A stretch of 6,294 nt of DNA from positions 1-6,294 of the forward strand of contig JAFQNM010000287.1 in assembly GCA_017395885.1 (NCBI GenBank), written 5' to 3'. Positions 1 through 5,455 of this stretch are shown here, piece after piece. Position numbers and translations under genes: made by a program. The notes below the pieces were generated by a model. The model saw only the letters and a list, made by a program, of their open reading frames with translations, did no database searches and was not told the origin of the DNA. Within the stretch, counting starts at the first letter, position 1. Each line of letters opens with the position of its first letter. The stretch comes from Clostridia bacterium (lineage in GTDB: Bacteria > Bacillota > Clostridia > Oscillospirales > CAG-272).

Positions 1-81
1 GCTAAAGATTATTCTTGGACATATATTAAAACTCACGAATGCGATCTTTGCGGGCCGTATTTTTTAAGAAAGACCCAGTAG
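1..81 (+). CDS. 3' end of an unidentified protein-coding gene (partial)
   Basis: Frame 1 is open from the window edge through 26 codons to a TAG at 79-81. The peptide has a plausible protein-like composition (mixed aromatic, charged and polar residues) and contains one CxxC pair (Cys-Asp-Leu-Cys, residues 14-17 of the visible part). The start lies outside the window, so family and length cannot be judged, and I do not recognise the sequence. The stop codon lies inside a stem-loop (65-106), so the end of this frame and the start of the downstream hairpin cluster overlap. This might be the C-terminus of a gene belonging to a mobile or repeat element, or simply a chance open stretch. Confidence 0.35.
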   Translation, partial: AKDYSWTYIKTHECDLCGPYFLRKTQ

Positions 82-106
82 AACACACTACTTTTAGTCT
101 TTCTTA
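65..106. repeat. Stem-loop spanning the stop codon of the upstream frame
   Basis: Positions 65-74 (TAAGAAAGAC) are perfectly complementary to 97-106 (GTCTTTCTTA). Inside lies a second 5-bp stem, AGTAG (77-81) with CTACT (88-92), closing a 6-nt loop. The two stems are separated by a small asymmetric internal loop. No T-tract follows on the plus strand, so it is not a classical terminator. It could be an mRNA 3'-end stabiliser or a structured end of a repeat element. Confidence 0.55.
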
Positions 107-142
107 CCCATACTTACGCTACTTTTGGTCGCTCTTTCGCAC

Positions 143-183
143 GAAAAAAGTCACTTTTGTCTACGACAAAGGTGACTTTTTTC
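143..183. terminator. Strong 19-bp hairpin, bidirectional terminator-like
   Basis: Arms 143-161 and 165-183 pair over 19 bp with a single T·G wobble and a 3-nt TAC loop. The outer part is A6 on the left and T6 on the right around a GTCAC/GTGAC core, the usual layout of a two-way Rho-independent terminator. It could stop transcripts from the partial gene at 1-81 and act as a backstop for the minus-strand gene. It directly abuts the foldback element at 184-285 and may be part of the same repeat unit. Confidence 0.55.
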
Positions 184-285
184 AATGATATCCGTTCCTT
201 GCGGAACGGGTGATATATCTTCGATATGATATCACTCTCCGAGCGATGATATATGCCTGCGGCATATGAAGGAACGGATATTATT
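184..285. repeat. Foldback palindromic element (MITE/REP-like)
   Basis: The ends, 184-198 and 271-285, form a 15-nt inverted repeat: 11 bp are perfect (ATATCCGTTCC with GGAACGGATAT) and one G·T occurs further out. Three local hairpins can form inside: CCGTTCC/GGAACGG (192-198 with 203-209), GTGATAT/ATATCAC (210-216 with 229-235, with an inner ATC/GAT), and ATATGCC/GGCATAT (251-257 with 261-267). Because GGAACGG occurs twice, the left arm can pair locally or with the far end, giving two exclusive folds. It has no coding capacity. Non-autonomous transposon or REP-type interspersed repeats fit this structure. A structured RNA is the alternative. Copy number elsewhere in the genome cannot be seen here. 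Confidence 0.55.
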
Positions 286-362
286 CATTCTTTACTTCGC
301 AGGAAGAAGGCGCCGGTTTTATTGAATTTATAAAAACAAAATGCCAAAATATTGATATATAT
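286..362. other. AT-rich intergenic spacer with no recognised feature
   Basis: This is the remainder of the roughly 320-bp gene-free stretch between the partial frame and the minus-strand gene. After the foldback element it contains a short GC-richer patch (about 300-316) and then AT-rich sequence. I see no credible ribosome binding site with a start, no promoter pair and no further strong inverted repeat until the terminator at about 363. Confidence 0.5.
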
Positions 363-392
363 TAAAAAAAGGTTCATCGTTTCGATGAACCT
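363..392 (-). terminator. Rho-independent terminator of the NAGPA-dockerin gene
   Basis: AGGTTCATCG (370-379) pairs perfectly with CGATGAACCT (383-392) around a TTT loop, a 10-bp stem. Read on the minus strand, the stem is followed at once by a T-run (the A-run at 364-370 on the plus strand). It begins 12 bp beyond the TAA of the minus-strand gene, the expected place for its terminator. Confidence 0.9.
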
Positions 393-404
393 ATTTTGTG
401 GTGC

Positions 405-2798
405 TTATGCTCCTGCAAGGAGCCTTCTGATTATCTGCACGTCTATGGAATTGACGGCGCCGTCGCCGTTAAGGTCTGCGTTTTCGGTGGGGAGCGATGC
501 GCTGCCGGATACGATCTTTGCAAGCTTATTTGCATCTATTCCGTTGACCTTTCCGTTTCCGTCCACGTCTCCAACCAATGCAAGGGAAGGGATGACCGTT
601 ACGTCGGTCTTTGCCGTGCAATAGAGGCAATGACGGGATTTTTCGCCTAATGCAGTTGCGGTTGGCTCCTTATCGACTGTAAACTCTGAGGAGTAGGTGT
701 GGCCGTTTGCCGGCAGGATAACGGTCTCCATCTCGTACTGACAGACGTTGCACTTATATACCCGGCTACCCTCAGCGGTGCAGGTGGGGGAGGTCACGGT
801 GCCTGCATCCTTTATATGAGGCCCTGAGACGGTATGGCCGCAACGTGAGCACTCCAGCTTGTGAGAGGCGCTGCCGGTCTGAGCGACGACCGTATAGGAG
901 TGCTCGCCGCCGCAATCCTTAAAAGCATAGTAGTTTCTCATTGCTCCGTCGGGAATAACTCCGCTCCTCAGAACGGCTACCTCTCTCGGAGATGCGGAAA
1001 AGGCTATATAGTCTATTTCCACATACTGACCGGGAGATGACGTGGTTCCCTCAAAGAAGTCGAGACGCAGCTCAGTGAGTAGGCCTGACCAGCCTGCACA
1101 GGTCGCCATATTGAACGTGACGTATATATCATTGCTTGATGGCGCCACCTGCGTTTTTATATTCTGTATTTCCGATTGGGCATCGGTGAAGAAGTACAGT
1201 GAAAACTGAGTAGTGAGCGTCATATTTGTCTTTAGCTTCAGGGTGATATATTTATACCTTGACGTGTCGATATACTCGGAGAAGCCGGACATATTGAGAT
1301 ACATAAAGGGGTCGATCGTAGCCGTGCTCGGCTCAACGAAGAGCCTGTCCTTATGGACCAGATAATAGCTGTTGACCTGGTTTTTTGTGGATACTATACG
1401 TTCAATGACGCCTGAGGGTATGAAGGTGGGAGCCATAGACGAGAGCTCATCTGAGGTGGTAAGGTAAGAAAGGGTGCCTTGCTTTTCGCAAACGGGGGTA
1501 TCGTTCCATACCATGGCAACGGCGTTTATAACTGCACGGGGAGAGCCGTCTGCCGAGTAGTTTCTTTGGGTATAGGTTCCGTTTTGGAGAGTGACGATGG
1601 CGCTGGAGCCGCCACCGTCCAGATAGAAAACGCTGTTGTAGCCAAGCTCTGAGCAGAGCTTGAATACGTGCCTGTACTGAAGTCCCTTATAGGTGCCGTT
1701 TGTGGAGGCGTTGACGTTTGCAAACATAACTGTGCCGTCGTCCTTGATGCCGATAAGTGAGGTGGGATATTCAGAGCTTCTTGTGTCTGCAAGGGTCTGT
1801 TTATCGTCCACCATAACGTGCATATGTCCGCCTATGGCATCAACAACGTCCTGCCACAGGTCGGTGTTGCCGAACTCATCAATGAGGGAGAGATCGAAGG
1901 AAACGGTATCTCCAATCTGATAAGAGGAAAGGTCAAAAACACGGCTGCCTCTTGCTGTGAGGATGATGGTGCTATCGTCTATTGTGGGGCGGCTGGTGGA
2001 GCCCTGAGGGTAGATGGCGCTTACCTTGGCTGTCACCTTATTATCAACGGTAAAGGCGGAGCTGTCGGTGGTGAGAGCGATCTCGTATGAGTCGTTAAGG
2101 GCGTAGTTCATGGAGTTTATGCGGTGGTTGTATACAACGAGAGAGTTCCATGCAGGCAGACGGTTGAGGCCGTCAGCCACAAGGGATGAGCCCTTTGTTT
2201 CGTTTTTTACGCTGACGGTGAAAACAGGGGCTCCCACAAGGGGCTGATTTTTGTCCGTCACGCCGAAGGCAGACTTCAGAGAGGCGGTAGTGCCTGCGCC
2301 TGAGGTGTTTTTGTAGTTCTCCATACCGAATTCCTGAGTTGCCCAGACCTCACGGTCGATGATCATAACTCCTCTGGTGGTCTGCAGTGTGCTTTTTGTA
2401 ACGTTTGTGTTGGAATTGACGTTTGTCATCCAAAGGTCGCCGTTGATGGCGGCCAGAACGGTCTTTCCGTTTTTGGAAAAGCTCCGGGCGGCAGAGGCAA
2501 CCGTGGTTCTCGAAACGGTATAGGAGCCGCAGTTGAGAACGTCGATAGAGAGGTTGGTGTTTGAAAGGTCGCATTCTGCAAGGCGAAGGATCTTGCCGGA
2601 GCCGTATGTACCGGAAAGATTCATCTGAGTATAGCGAACGCCTGTCTTTGTGCCGTCTGAAAGGGCTATCTCCTCATAGGATCTTCCGCTTTCACCGGTA
2701 ACGGTGCCTACGGGAGCCGGAAGTGCACATACGACCGCAGCGTGGGCAAAGATAATTGCCACCGTCAGAATGGCGGATAAAAATTTTTTTGTTTTCAT
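405..2798 (-). CDS. Secreted phosphodiester glycosidase (NAGPA domain) with C-terminal type I dockerin
   Basis: The product has 797 residues. A Sec signal peptide (Lys-rich start, hydrophobic core about 6-23, likely cleavage after Val-Cys-Ala25) is followed by a phosphodiester glycosidase domain of the NAGPA/DUF2233 family, about residues 45-432. Family landmarks are AAINGDLW (116-123), TRGVMIIDREV (141-151), IGGHMHV (322-328), SLIGIKDDGTV (347-357), the hallmark FYLDGGGSS (391-399) and SPRAVINAV (419-427). Family members hydrolyse sugar-1-phosphodiester bonds; the substrate here is unknown. Residues about 466-603 look like a beta-sandwich, possibly carbohydrate-binding. Residues 629-737 form a Cys/His-rich repeat region with CxxC pairs at 650/653, 683/686 and 724/727. 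Residues 741-797 are a dockerin with two calcium loops (D744-D746-N748-D755 and D775-N777-D779-D786), implying attachment to a cohesin scaffold. The frame stays open upstream to a start at 3005, but that extension crosses the promoter and the sirtuin gene. The 2798 start has a GAGGAA site 4 nt upstream (6 nt from its GAGG core), begins a clear signal peptide and sits about 20 nt from the predicted transcription start. Flanking genes run the other way, so it is probably monocistronic. Confidence 0.92.
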   Translation of the reverse strand: MKTKKFLSAILTVAIIFAHAAVVCALPAPVGTVTGESGRSYEEIALSDGTKTGVRYTQMNLSGTYGSGKILRLAECDLSNTNLSIDVLNCGSYTVSRTTVASAARSFSKNGKTVLAAINGDLWMTNVNSNTNVTKSTLQTTRGVMIIDREVWATQEFGMENYKNTSGAGTTASLKSAFGVTDKNQPLVGAPVFTVSVKNETKGSSLVADGLNRLPAWNSLVVYNHRINSMNYALNDSYEIALTTDSSAFTVDNKVTAKVSAIYPQGSTSRPTIDDSTIILTARGSRVFDLSSYQIGDTVSFDLSLIDEFGNTDLWQDVVDAIGGHMHVMVDDKQTLADTRSSEYPTSLIGIKDDGTVMFANVNASTNGTYKGLQYRHVFKLCSELGYNSVFYLDGGGSSAIVTLQNGTYTQRNYSADGSPRAVINAVAMVWNDTPVCEKQGTLSYLTTSDELSSMAPTFIPSGVIERIVSTKNQVNSYYLVHKDRLFVEPSTATIDPFMYLNMSGFSEYIDTSRYKYITLKLKTNMTLTTQFSLYFFTDAQSEIQNIKTQVAPSSNDIYVTFNMATCAGWSGLLTELRLDFFEGTTSSPGQYVEIDYIAFSASPREVAVLRSGVIPDGAMRNYYAFKDCGGEHSYTVVAQTGSASHKLECSRCGHTVSGPHIKDAGTVTSPTCTAEGSRVYKCNVCQYEMETVILPANGHTYSSEFTVDKEPTATALGEKSRHCLYCTAKTDVTVIPSLALVGDVDGNGKVNGIDANKLAKIVSGSASLPTENADLNGDGAVNSIDVQIIRRLLAGA

Positions 2799-2802
2799 AG
2801 CG

Positions 2803-2808
2803 TTCCTC
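2803..2808 (-). promoter_or_regulatory. Ribosome binding site deciding the NAGPA-dockerin start
   Basis: On the minus strand this reads GAGGAA, 4 nt before the ATG at 2798-2796 (6 nt from the GAGG core). It supports the start at 2798 over the in-frame upstream starts at 2828 and 3005; the 2828 ATG lies inside the -10 element. Confidence 0.8.
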
Positions 2809-2826
2809 GCTTGTGTTTCTCTTTTC

Positions 2827-2855
2827 ATTATACGGTTTTTGCAAAAATATGTCAA
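2827..2855 (-). promoter_or_regulatory. Consensus sigma-A promoter for the NAGPA-dockerin gene
   Basis: On the minus strand, a perfect -35 TTGACA (2855-2850) and a perfect -10 TATAAT (2832-2827) are separated by exactly 17 bp. Transcription would start near 2820, giving a leader of roughly 20 nt that contains the ribosome binding site. A full-consensus promoter suggests strong expression unless repressed; no clear operator palindrome overlaps it. Confidence 0.9.
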
Positions 2856-2895
2856 TGAGTGAAAAACGGGGAAAGGAAGTAAAGATTTTTGTGTA

Positions 2896-2924
2896 TTGTA
2901 AAGAGGGAAGTGATGATGTATAAT
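2896..2924 (+). promoter_or_regulatory. Sigma-A promoter for the sirtuin operon
   Basis: A -35 TTGTAA (2896-2901, 4 of 6 consensus) and a perfect -10 TATAAT (2919-2924) are 17 bp apart. The predicted start is near 2931, so the leader is short and leaves little room for a riboswitch or attenuator. It is divergent from the minus-strand promoter: the two -35 boxes are 40 bp apart and do not overlap, but a regulator bound between them could act on both. Confidence 0.8.
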
Positions 2925-2935
2925 AAAATAAAGAT

Positions 2936-2942
2936 GAGGTGA
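2936..2942 (+). promoter_or_regulatory. Ribosome binding site of the sirtuin gene
   Basis: GAGGTGA is a full match to the centre of the anti-Shine-Dalgarno complement and lies 6 nt before the ATG at 2949, which fixes this start. Confidence 0.8.
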
Positions 2943-2948
2943 AAGGGA

Positions 2949-3680
2949 ATGAAATACGAAAAAGAGATCGGTGAGATAAGAGATATCATAGAGAATGCAC
3001 GCCACGGAGTATTTTTTGGCGGAGCCGGGGTTTCAACGGCAAGCGGCATTCCTGATTTCAGAAGCTCAAAGGGGCTGTACAGCGATCCTGCCGATGGAGC
3101 TGAATACTGCCTCAGCAGAGAGTGTCTGCTTTCTGAGCCGAAGCGTTTTTTTGAGTTTTACAGAGAAAAAATGGTCTATCCCAATGCGCAGCCCAATGCG
3201 GCGCACCACGCCCTTGCCCGACTTGAGGAGAGGGGCAAAATAAAGGCGGTCATCACCCAGAATATAGACGGACTTCATCAAAAGGCGGGTAGCAAAAGCG
3301 TTATCGAGCTTCACGGCACCGTGTCCGGAGCCTTTTGCGACAGATGCGGCAGAGCTTTTTCGCCCGCGATCATTGATGAGGGTGAGAGCATACCCACCTG
3401 CCCCGTGTGCGGAGGCACCGTCCGACCTGACGTTACCCTGTACGGCGAGGCACTTCCCGTGGGGGCGTTTTCTGCGGCCAAGGAGCACATATCAAGGGCA
3501 GATGTGCTTATCGTCGGCGGCTCATCGCTGACCGTTCAGCCTGCTGCAAGCCTTGTTTCTCTGTTTTCGGGAGAGCATCTTATAATTATCAATTATTCAG
3601 AAACACCCTACGACGGCCTTTGCGAATACGTTATCCGCGACTCGCTGACAGACGTGCTTGCAAAGCTTGCAGAGTGTTAA
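2949..3680 (+). CDS. NAD-dependent protein deacylase (Sir2/sirtuin family)
   Basis: The product has 243 residues, the usual size of a single-domain bacterial sirtuin, and is cytoplasmic. It should remove acetyl or other acyl groups from lysines, consuming NAD+ and giving nicotinamide and O-acyl-ADP-ribose. All core motifs are intact: GAGVSTASGIPDFRS (25-39) and TQNIDGLH (103-110) in the NAD pocket, catalytic His122 in ELHG, RPDVTLYGE (159-167), the GSSL loop (191-194) and Asn215. A structural zinc site is formed by C130/C133 and C151/C154. Where desuccinylases/demalonylases carry Tyr-x-x-Arg, this protein has Tyr71-x-x-Lys74, so ordinary deacetylase activity seems likelier (inference). It is first in a plus-strand operon, 27 nt before the next gene. 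Homologues are labelled cobB or srtN. The intact zinc module and lack of extra domains argue against a defence-type SIR2 NADase. Confidence 0.95.
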   Translation: MKYEKEIGEIRDIIENARHGVFFGGAGVSTASGIPDFRSSKGLYSDPADGAEYCLSRECLLSEPKRFFEFYREKMVYPNAQPNAAHHALARLEERGKIKAVITQNIDGLHQKAGSKSVIELHGTVSGAFCDRCGRAFSPAIIDEGESIPTCPVCGGTVRPDVTLYGEALPVGAFSAAKEHISRADVLIVGGSSLTVQPAASLVSLFSGEHLIIINYSETPYDGLCEYVIRDSLTDVLAKLAEC

Positions 3681-3707
3681 AAAACTGAAATAAGGAGAAA
3701 TCGAAAA

Positions 3708-4955
3708 ATGTCAAACGGGTTTTCATGTATGATATGCGGTGGCGCTCTTATTATTCAGAGCTCAGAGGTGGCAGTGTGTGAGAATTGCGGAATGAAGCAT
3801 TCCGTAGAAAGCCTGAGAGCGTCAATGAGCACTTCTCAGGCAACCACTACACCTGCACCCGCACCTACACCTGCCTCTTCCTCTACCACTGTAATGGTCA
3901 GCTCCGCAATTGCGGGACTTGTCCAAATGGCAAAATCTTCGTTTGAAAGCGGAGATTACAGCAAGGCAGCGTCATATTCTGAAAACATATTGCTTAAAGA
4001 CAGAACTATAGTTGAGCCCTGGTACTGGAAGATAGTAGCGTTGCTTCAGCAAAACCACGAGAACAACACCTTGGTTGCTGCAGGCTACTTTGCAGACGCC
4101 TGCAAGGCTGTGTCTGACAAGGGAAGGCTGACGGAATTGCTTTTGGAAAGCTTTCGCAAGGCATCATTTTACAGTAGTACCACGGTGCCTGTTGTATCAA
4201 AGCTCCTGGAGGGAGACTGCGGCGTTGCCGAGGCGTTTCTTTTCGAAGCTTTGAAACTCGGCAAAAAGACTGTTGATAAGAGACTGGACGACTGCCTTTC
4301 CCGAGTAAAGGAATACAGAGACGGCCATCCCCTGTACGGACAGCTGATTCGCGATGGATGGAATCGTCAGGCCCCTGAAATGAAAGTGAGAGCCGAGGTT
4401 CTTGAAAGTATATGGAACAAATTCAGTGAAATTTTTCCCATAGAAAAGCCTGTTCTGGAGATCATACAGGTTATTGGTTCCTTTGTTGAAAACGGAAAAC
4501 ACTATCTGGAATATAAGGACTGGTGGCTTACTGACGATAAAATCAAGAGAGTTGGCGAAAAGGCTGCAAAGGCTATGGATGAGAAAAAGTCGAGAGTGGC
4601 TGCCGAATACTGGAACGCCCACCCCGAAGAGCGGTTGGCTCTCGAAGAGACGATCAATCGTGCAGAGGAAAAGCTTGAAGAAGTAAAGGGCAGGCTTAAC
4701 AATCTTGACAGTGCCAAAAAACTCAAAAATCTGGAAGAAGAGCTTCTTCTGGCAAGAACGGCATATGGTGCGCTGGGTGCCCTTCAATTCAAGAGAAAGA
4801 AAGAGCTGGTAGCGCTTATAGAAAATCTGGAATACGAAGTTTTAGAGGCAAAAAAGCTGCTGGATCACGATCTGGAGCGTATAAACCGAAAGATTGCCGA
4901 GATTGAAAACAATATTCAAGTGCTTAAAAACAAGAGAGATTTTCTGGAAGCATAA
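3708..4955 (+). CDS. Zinc-ribbon protein with helical-repeat middle and C-terminal coiled coil, function unknown
   Basis: The product has 415 residues and no named function that I recognise. Residues 7-27 form a small zinc ribbon (C7/C10 and C24/C27, each pair followed by glycine). Residues 41-63 are a Ser/Thr/Pro/Ala linker with alternating Pro. Residues about 66-200 are helical, starting with a TPR-like segment (about 68-100: Ala-rich, 'FESGDYSKAASYSENIL'). Residues about 305-415 are strongly charged heptad-like helix, broken near 350-363 by TAYGALGALQFKRK. This suggests two helices folding back as a hairpin. There is no signal peptide or membrane segment. The start has AAGGAG (3692-3697) 10 nt upstream. 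It lies 27 nt after the sirtuin and before the small unknown gene, so co-transcription is likely. The architecture fits an adaptor or scaffold that binds protein or nucleic acid through the ribbon; no catalytic motif is visible. Confidence 0.85.
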   Translation: MSNGFSCMICGGALIIQSSEVAVCENCGMKHSVESLRASMSTSQATTTPAPAPTPASSSTTVMVSSAIAGLVQMAKSSFESGDYSKAASYSENILLKDRTIVEPWYWKIVALLQQNHENNTLVAAGYFADACKAVSDKGRLTELLLESFRKASFYSSTTVPVVSKLLEGDCGVAEAFLFEALKLGKKTVDKRLDDCLSRVKEYRDGHPLYGQLIRDGWNRQAPEMKVRAEVLESIWNKFSEIFPIEKPVLEIIQVIGSFVENGKHYLEYKDWWLTDDKIKRVGEKAAKAMDEKKSRVAAEYWNAHPEERLALEETINRAEEKLEEVKGRLNNLDSAKKLKNLEEELLLARTAYGALGALQFKRKKELVALIENLEYEVLEAKKLLDHDLERINRKIAEIENNIQVLKNKRDFLEA

Positions 4956-4989
4956 CGGCATCTGAGATTTTTGAAGAAAATTAGAACGT

Positions 4990-4994
4990 GAGGT
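4990..4994 (+). promoter_or_regulatory. Ribosome binding site favouring ATG 5003 over GTG 4988
   Basis: GAGGT sits 8 nt before ATG 5003 and overlaps the alternative GTG codon at 4988-4990, so it can serve only the ATG. Confidence 0.65.
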
Positions 4995-5002
4995 CTGTTT
5001 CT

Positions 5003-5449
5003 ATGTTTGAAATAACAAAAGTGCTTGTTGATACCGGAGAAGGCACGGTCAGCTCGCCCTCCTTTTCCTATAAGGTATGCAATACAGCCGATTTCTTCAC
5101 CTTTCCCATAGCCAGCGGCTTTGTTTACCAAACCGAGGTGGTCTTTGTTAATGAGGAGATCAGCGCCATGGTGTCTGCATACGGAGAGGTTGAGTTTTAC
5201 GATTCAGAGAAAAACCTTCTTGCAAAAGCATCCATTACCCCTGACGGAGAAGGCCGCGGTCGCTATACAGACGTAGCCTGCAAGGTGGACGGCGACAGGA
5301 TCATGATAAGATTTCCAGAATATGAGTGGATAGATAACTATCCACATTGTGACGGCGAGTCTGACCGATGGGATACCCGTGTTGTCGGATACACAGCCCC
5401 CATCGTATTCACCATTTCCGGCCAAGAGGCTGTAGTTGCAGAGGGTTGA
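5003..5449 (+). CDS. Small acidic beta-rich protein, function unknown
   Basis: The product has 148 residues from the ATG at 5003. A GTG at 4988 would add five residues, but GAGGT (4990-4994) lies 8 nt before the ATG and the GTG has no good site, so 5003 is preferred. The sequence alternates hydrophobic and polar residues in short stretches typical of beta strands (for example FVYQTEVVFVN at 40-50, GEVEFYDSE at 61-69, RIMIRFPEYEW at 99-109, APIVFTISG at 132-140). It has no signal peptide, no transmembrane segment and no zinc motif; cysteines are scattered at 26, 93 and 116. I do not recognise a family. A single beta-sandwich domain is a reasonable guess. It lies 47 nt after the zinc-ribbon gene with no terminator between, and its stop is 6 nt before the phosphatase start, so it is an operon member and may be translationally coupled downstream. 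Confidence 0.75.
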   Translation: MFEITKVLVDTGEGTVSSPSFSYKVCNTADFFTFPIASGFVYQTEVVFVNEEISAMVSAYGEVEFYDSEKNLLAKASITPDGEGRGRYTDVACKVDGDRIMIRFPEYEWIDNYPHCDGESDRWDTRVVGYTAPIVFTISGQEAVVAEG

Positions 5450-5455
5450 CGGATC

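Noticed and set aside
184..285. CRISPR-like array
   Set aside because: The repeated GATAT and GGAACGG segments are parts of inverted repeats at irregular spacing, not direct repeats with unique spacers.
2720..2735. Lipoprotein lipobox around Cys24 of the NAGPA protein
   Set aside because: The residues before the cysteine are Ala-Val-Val; position -1 lacks Gly, Ala or Ser, so a normal signal-peptidase I site after Ala25 fits better.
2799..3005. Extension of the minus-strand gene to a start at 3005 (69 extra residues)
   Set aside because: It would cross the consensus promoter, put hydrophobic low-complexity sequence ahead of a clear signal peptide and overlap the divergent sirtuin start. The 2798 start has a proper ribosome binding site.
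3066..3488. 140-codon minus-strand open frame inside the sirtuin gene
   Set aside because: It is antisense to conserved sirtuin motifs, with a basic, low-information product typical of shadow frames.
2949..3680. SIR2-type anti-phage defence NADase
   Set aside because: The protein is a compact deacylase with intact zinc cysteines and catalytic His and has no fused effector or sensor domain. Its neighbours are not known defence genes.
4197..4787. 196-codon minus-strand open frame inside the zinc-ribbon gene
   Set aside because: It lies antisense to a well-supported gene with its own start site and has no ribosome binding site or family motif. It is a shadow frame.
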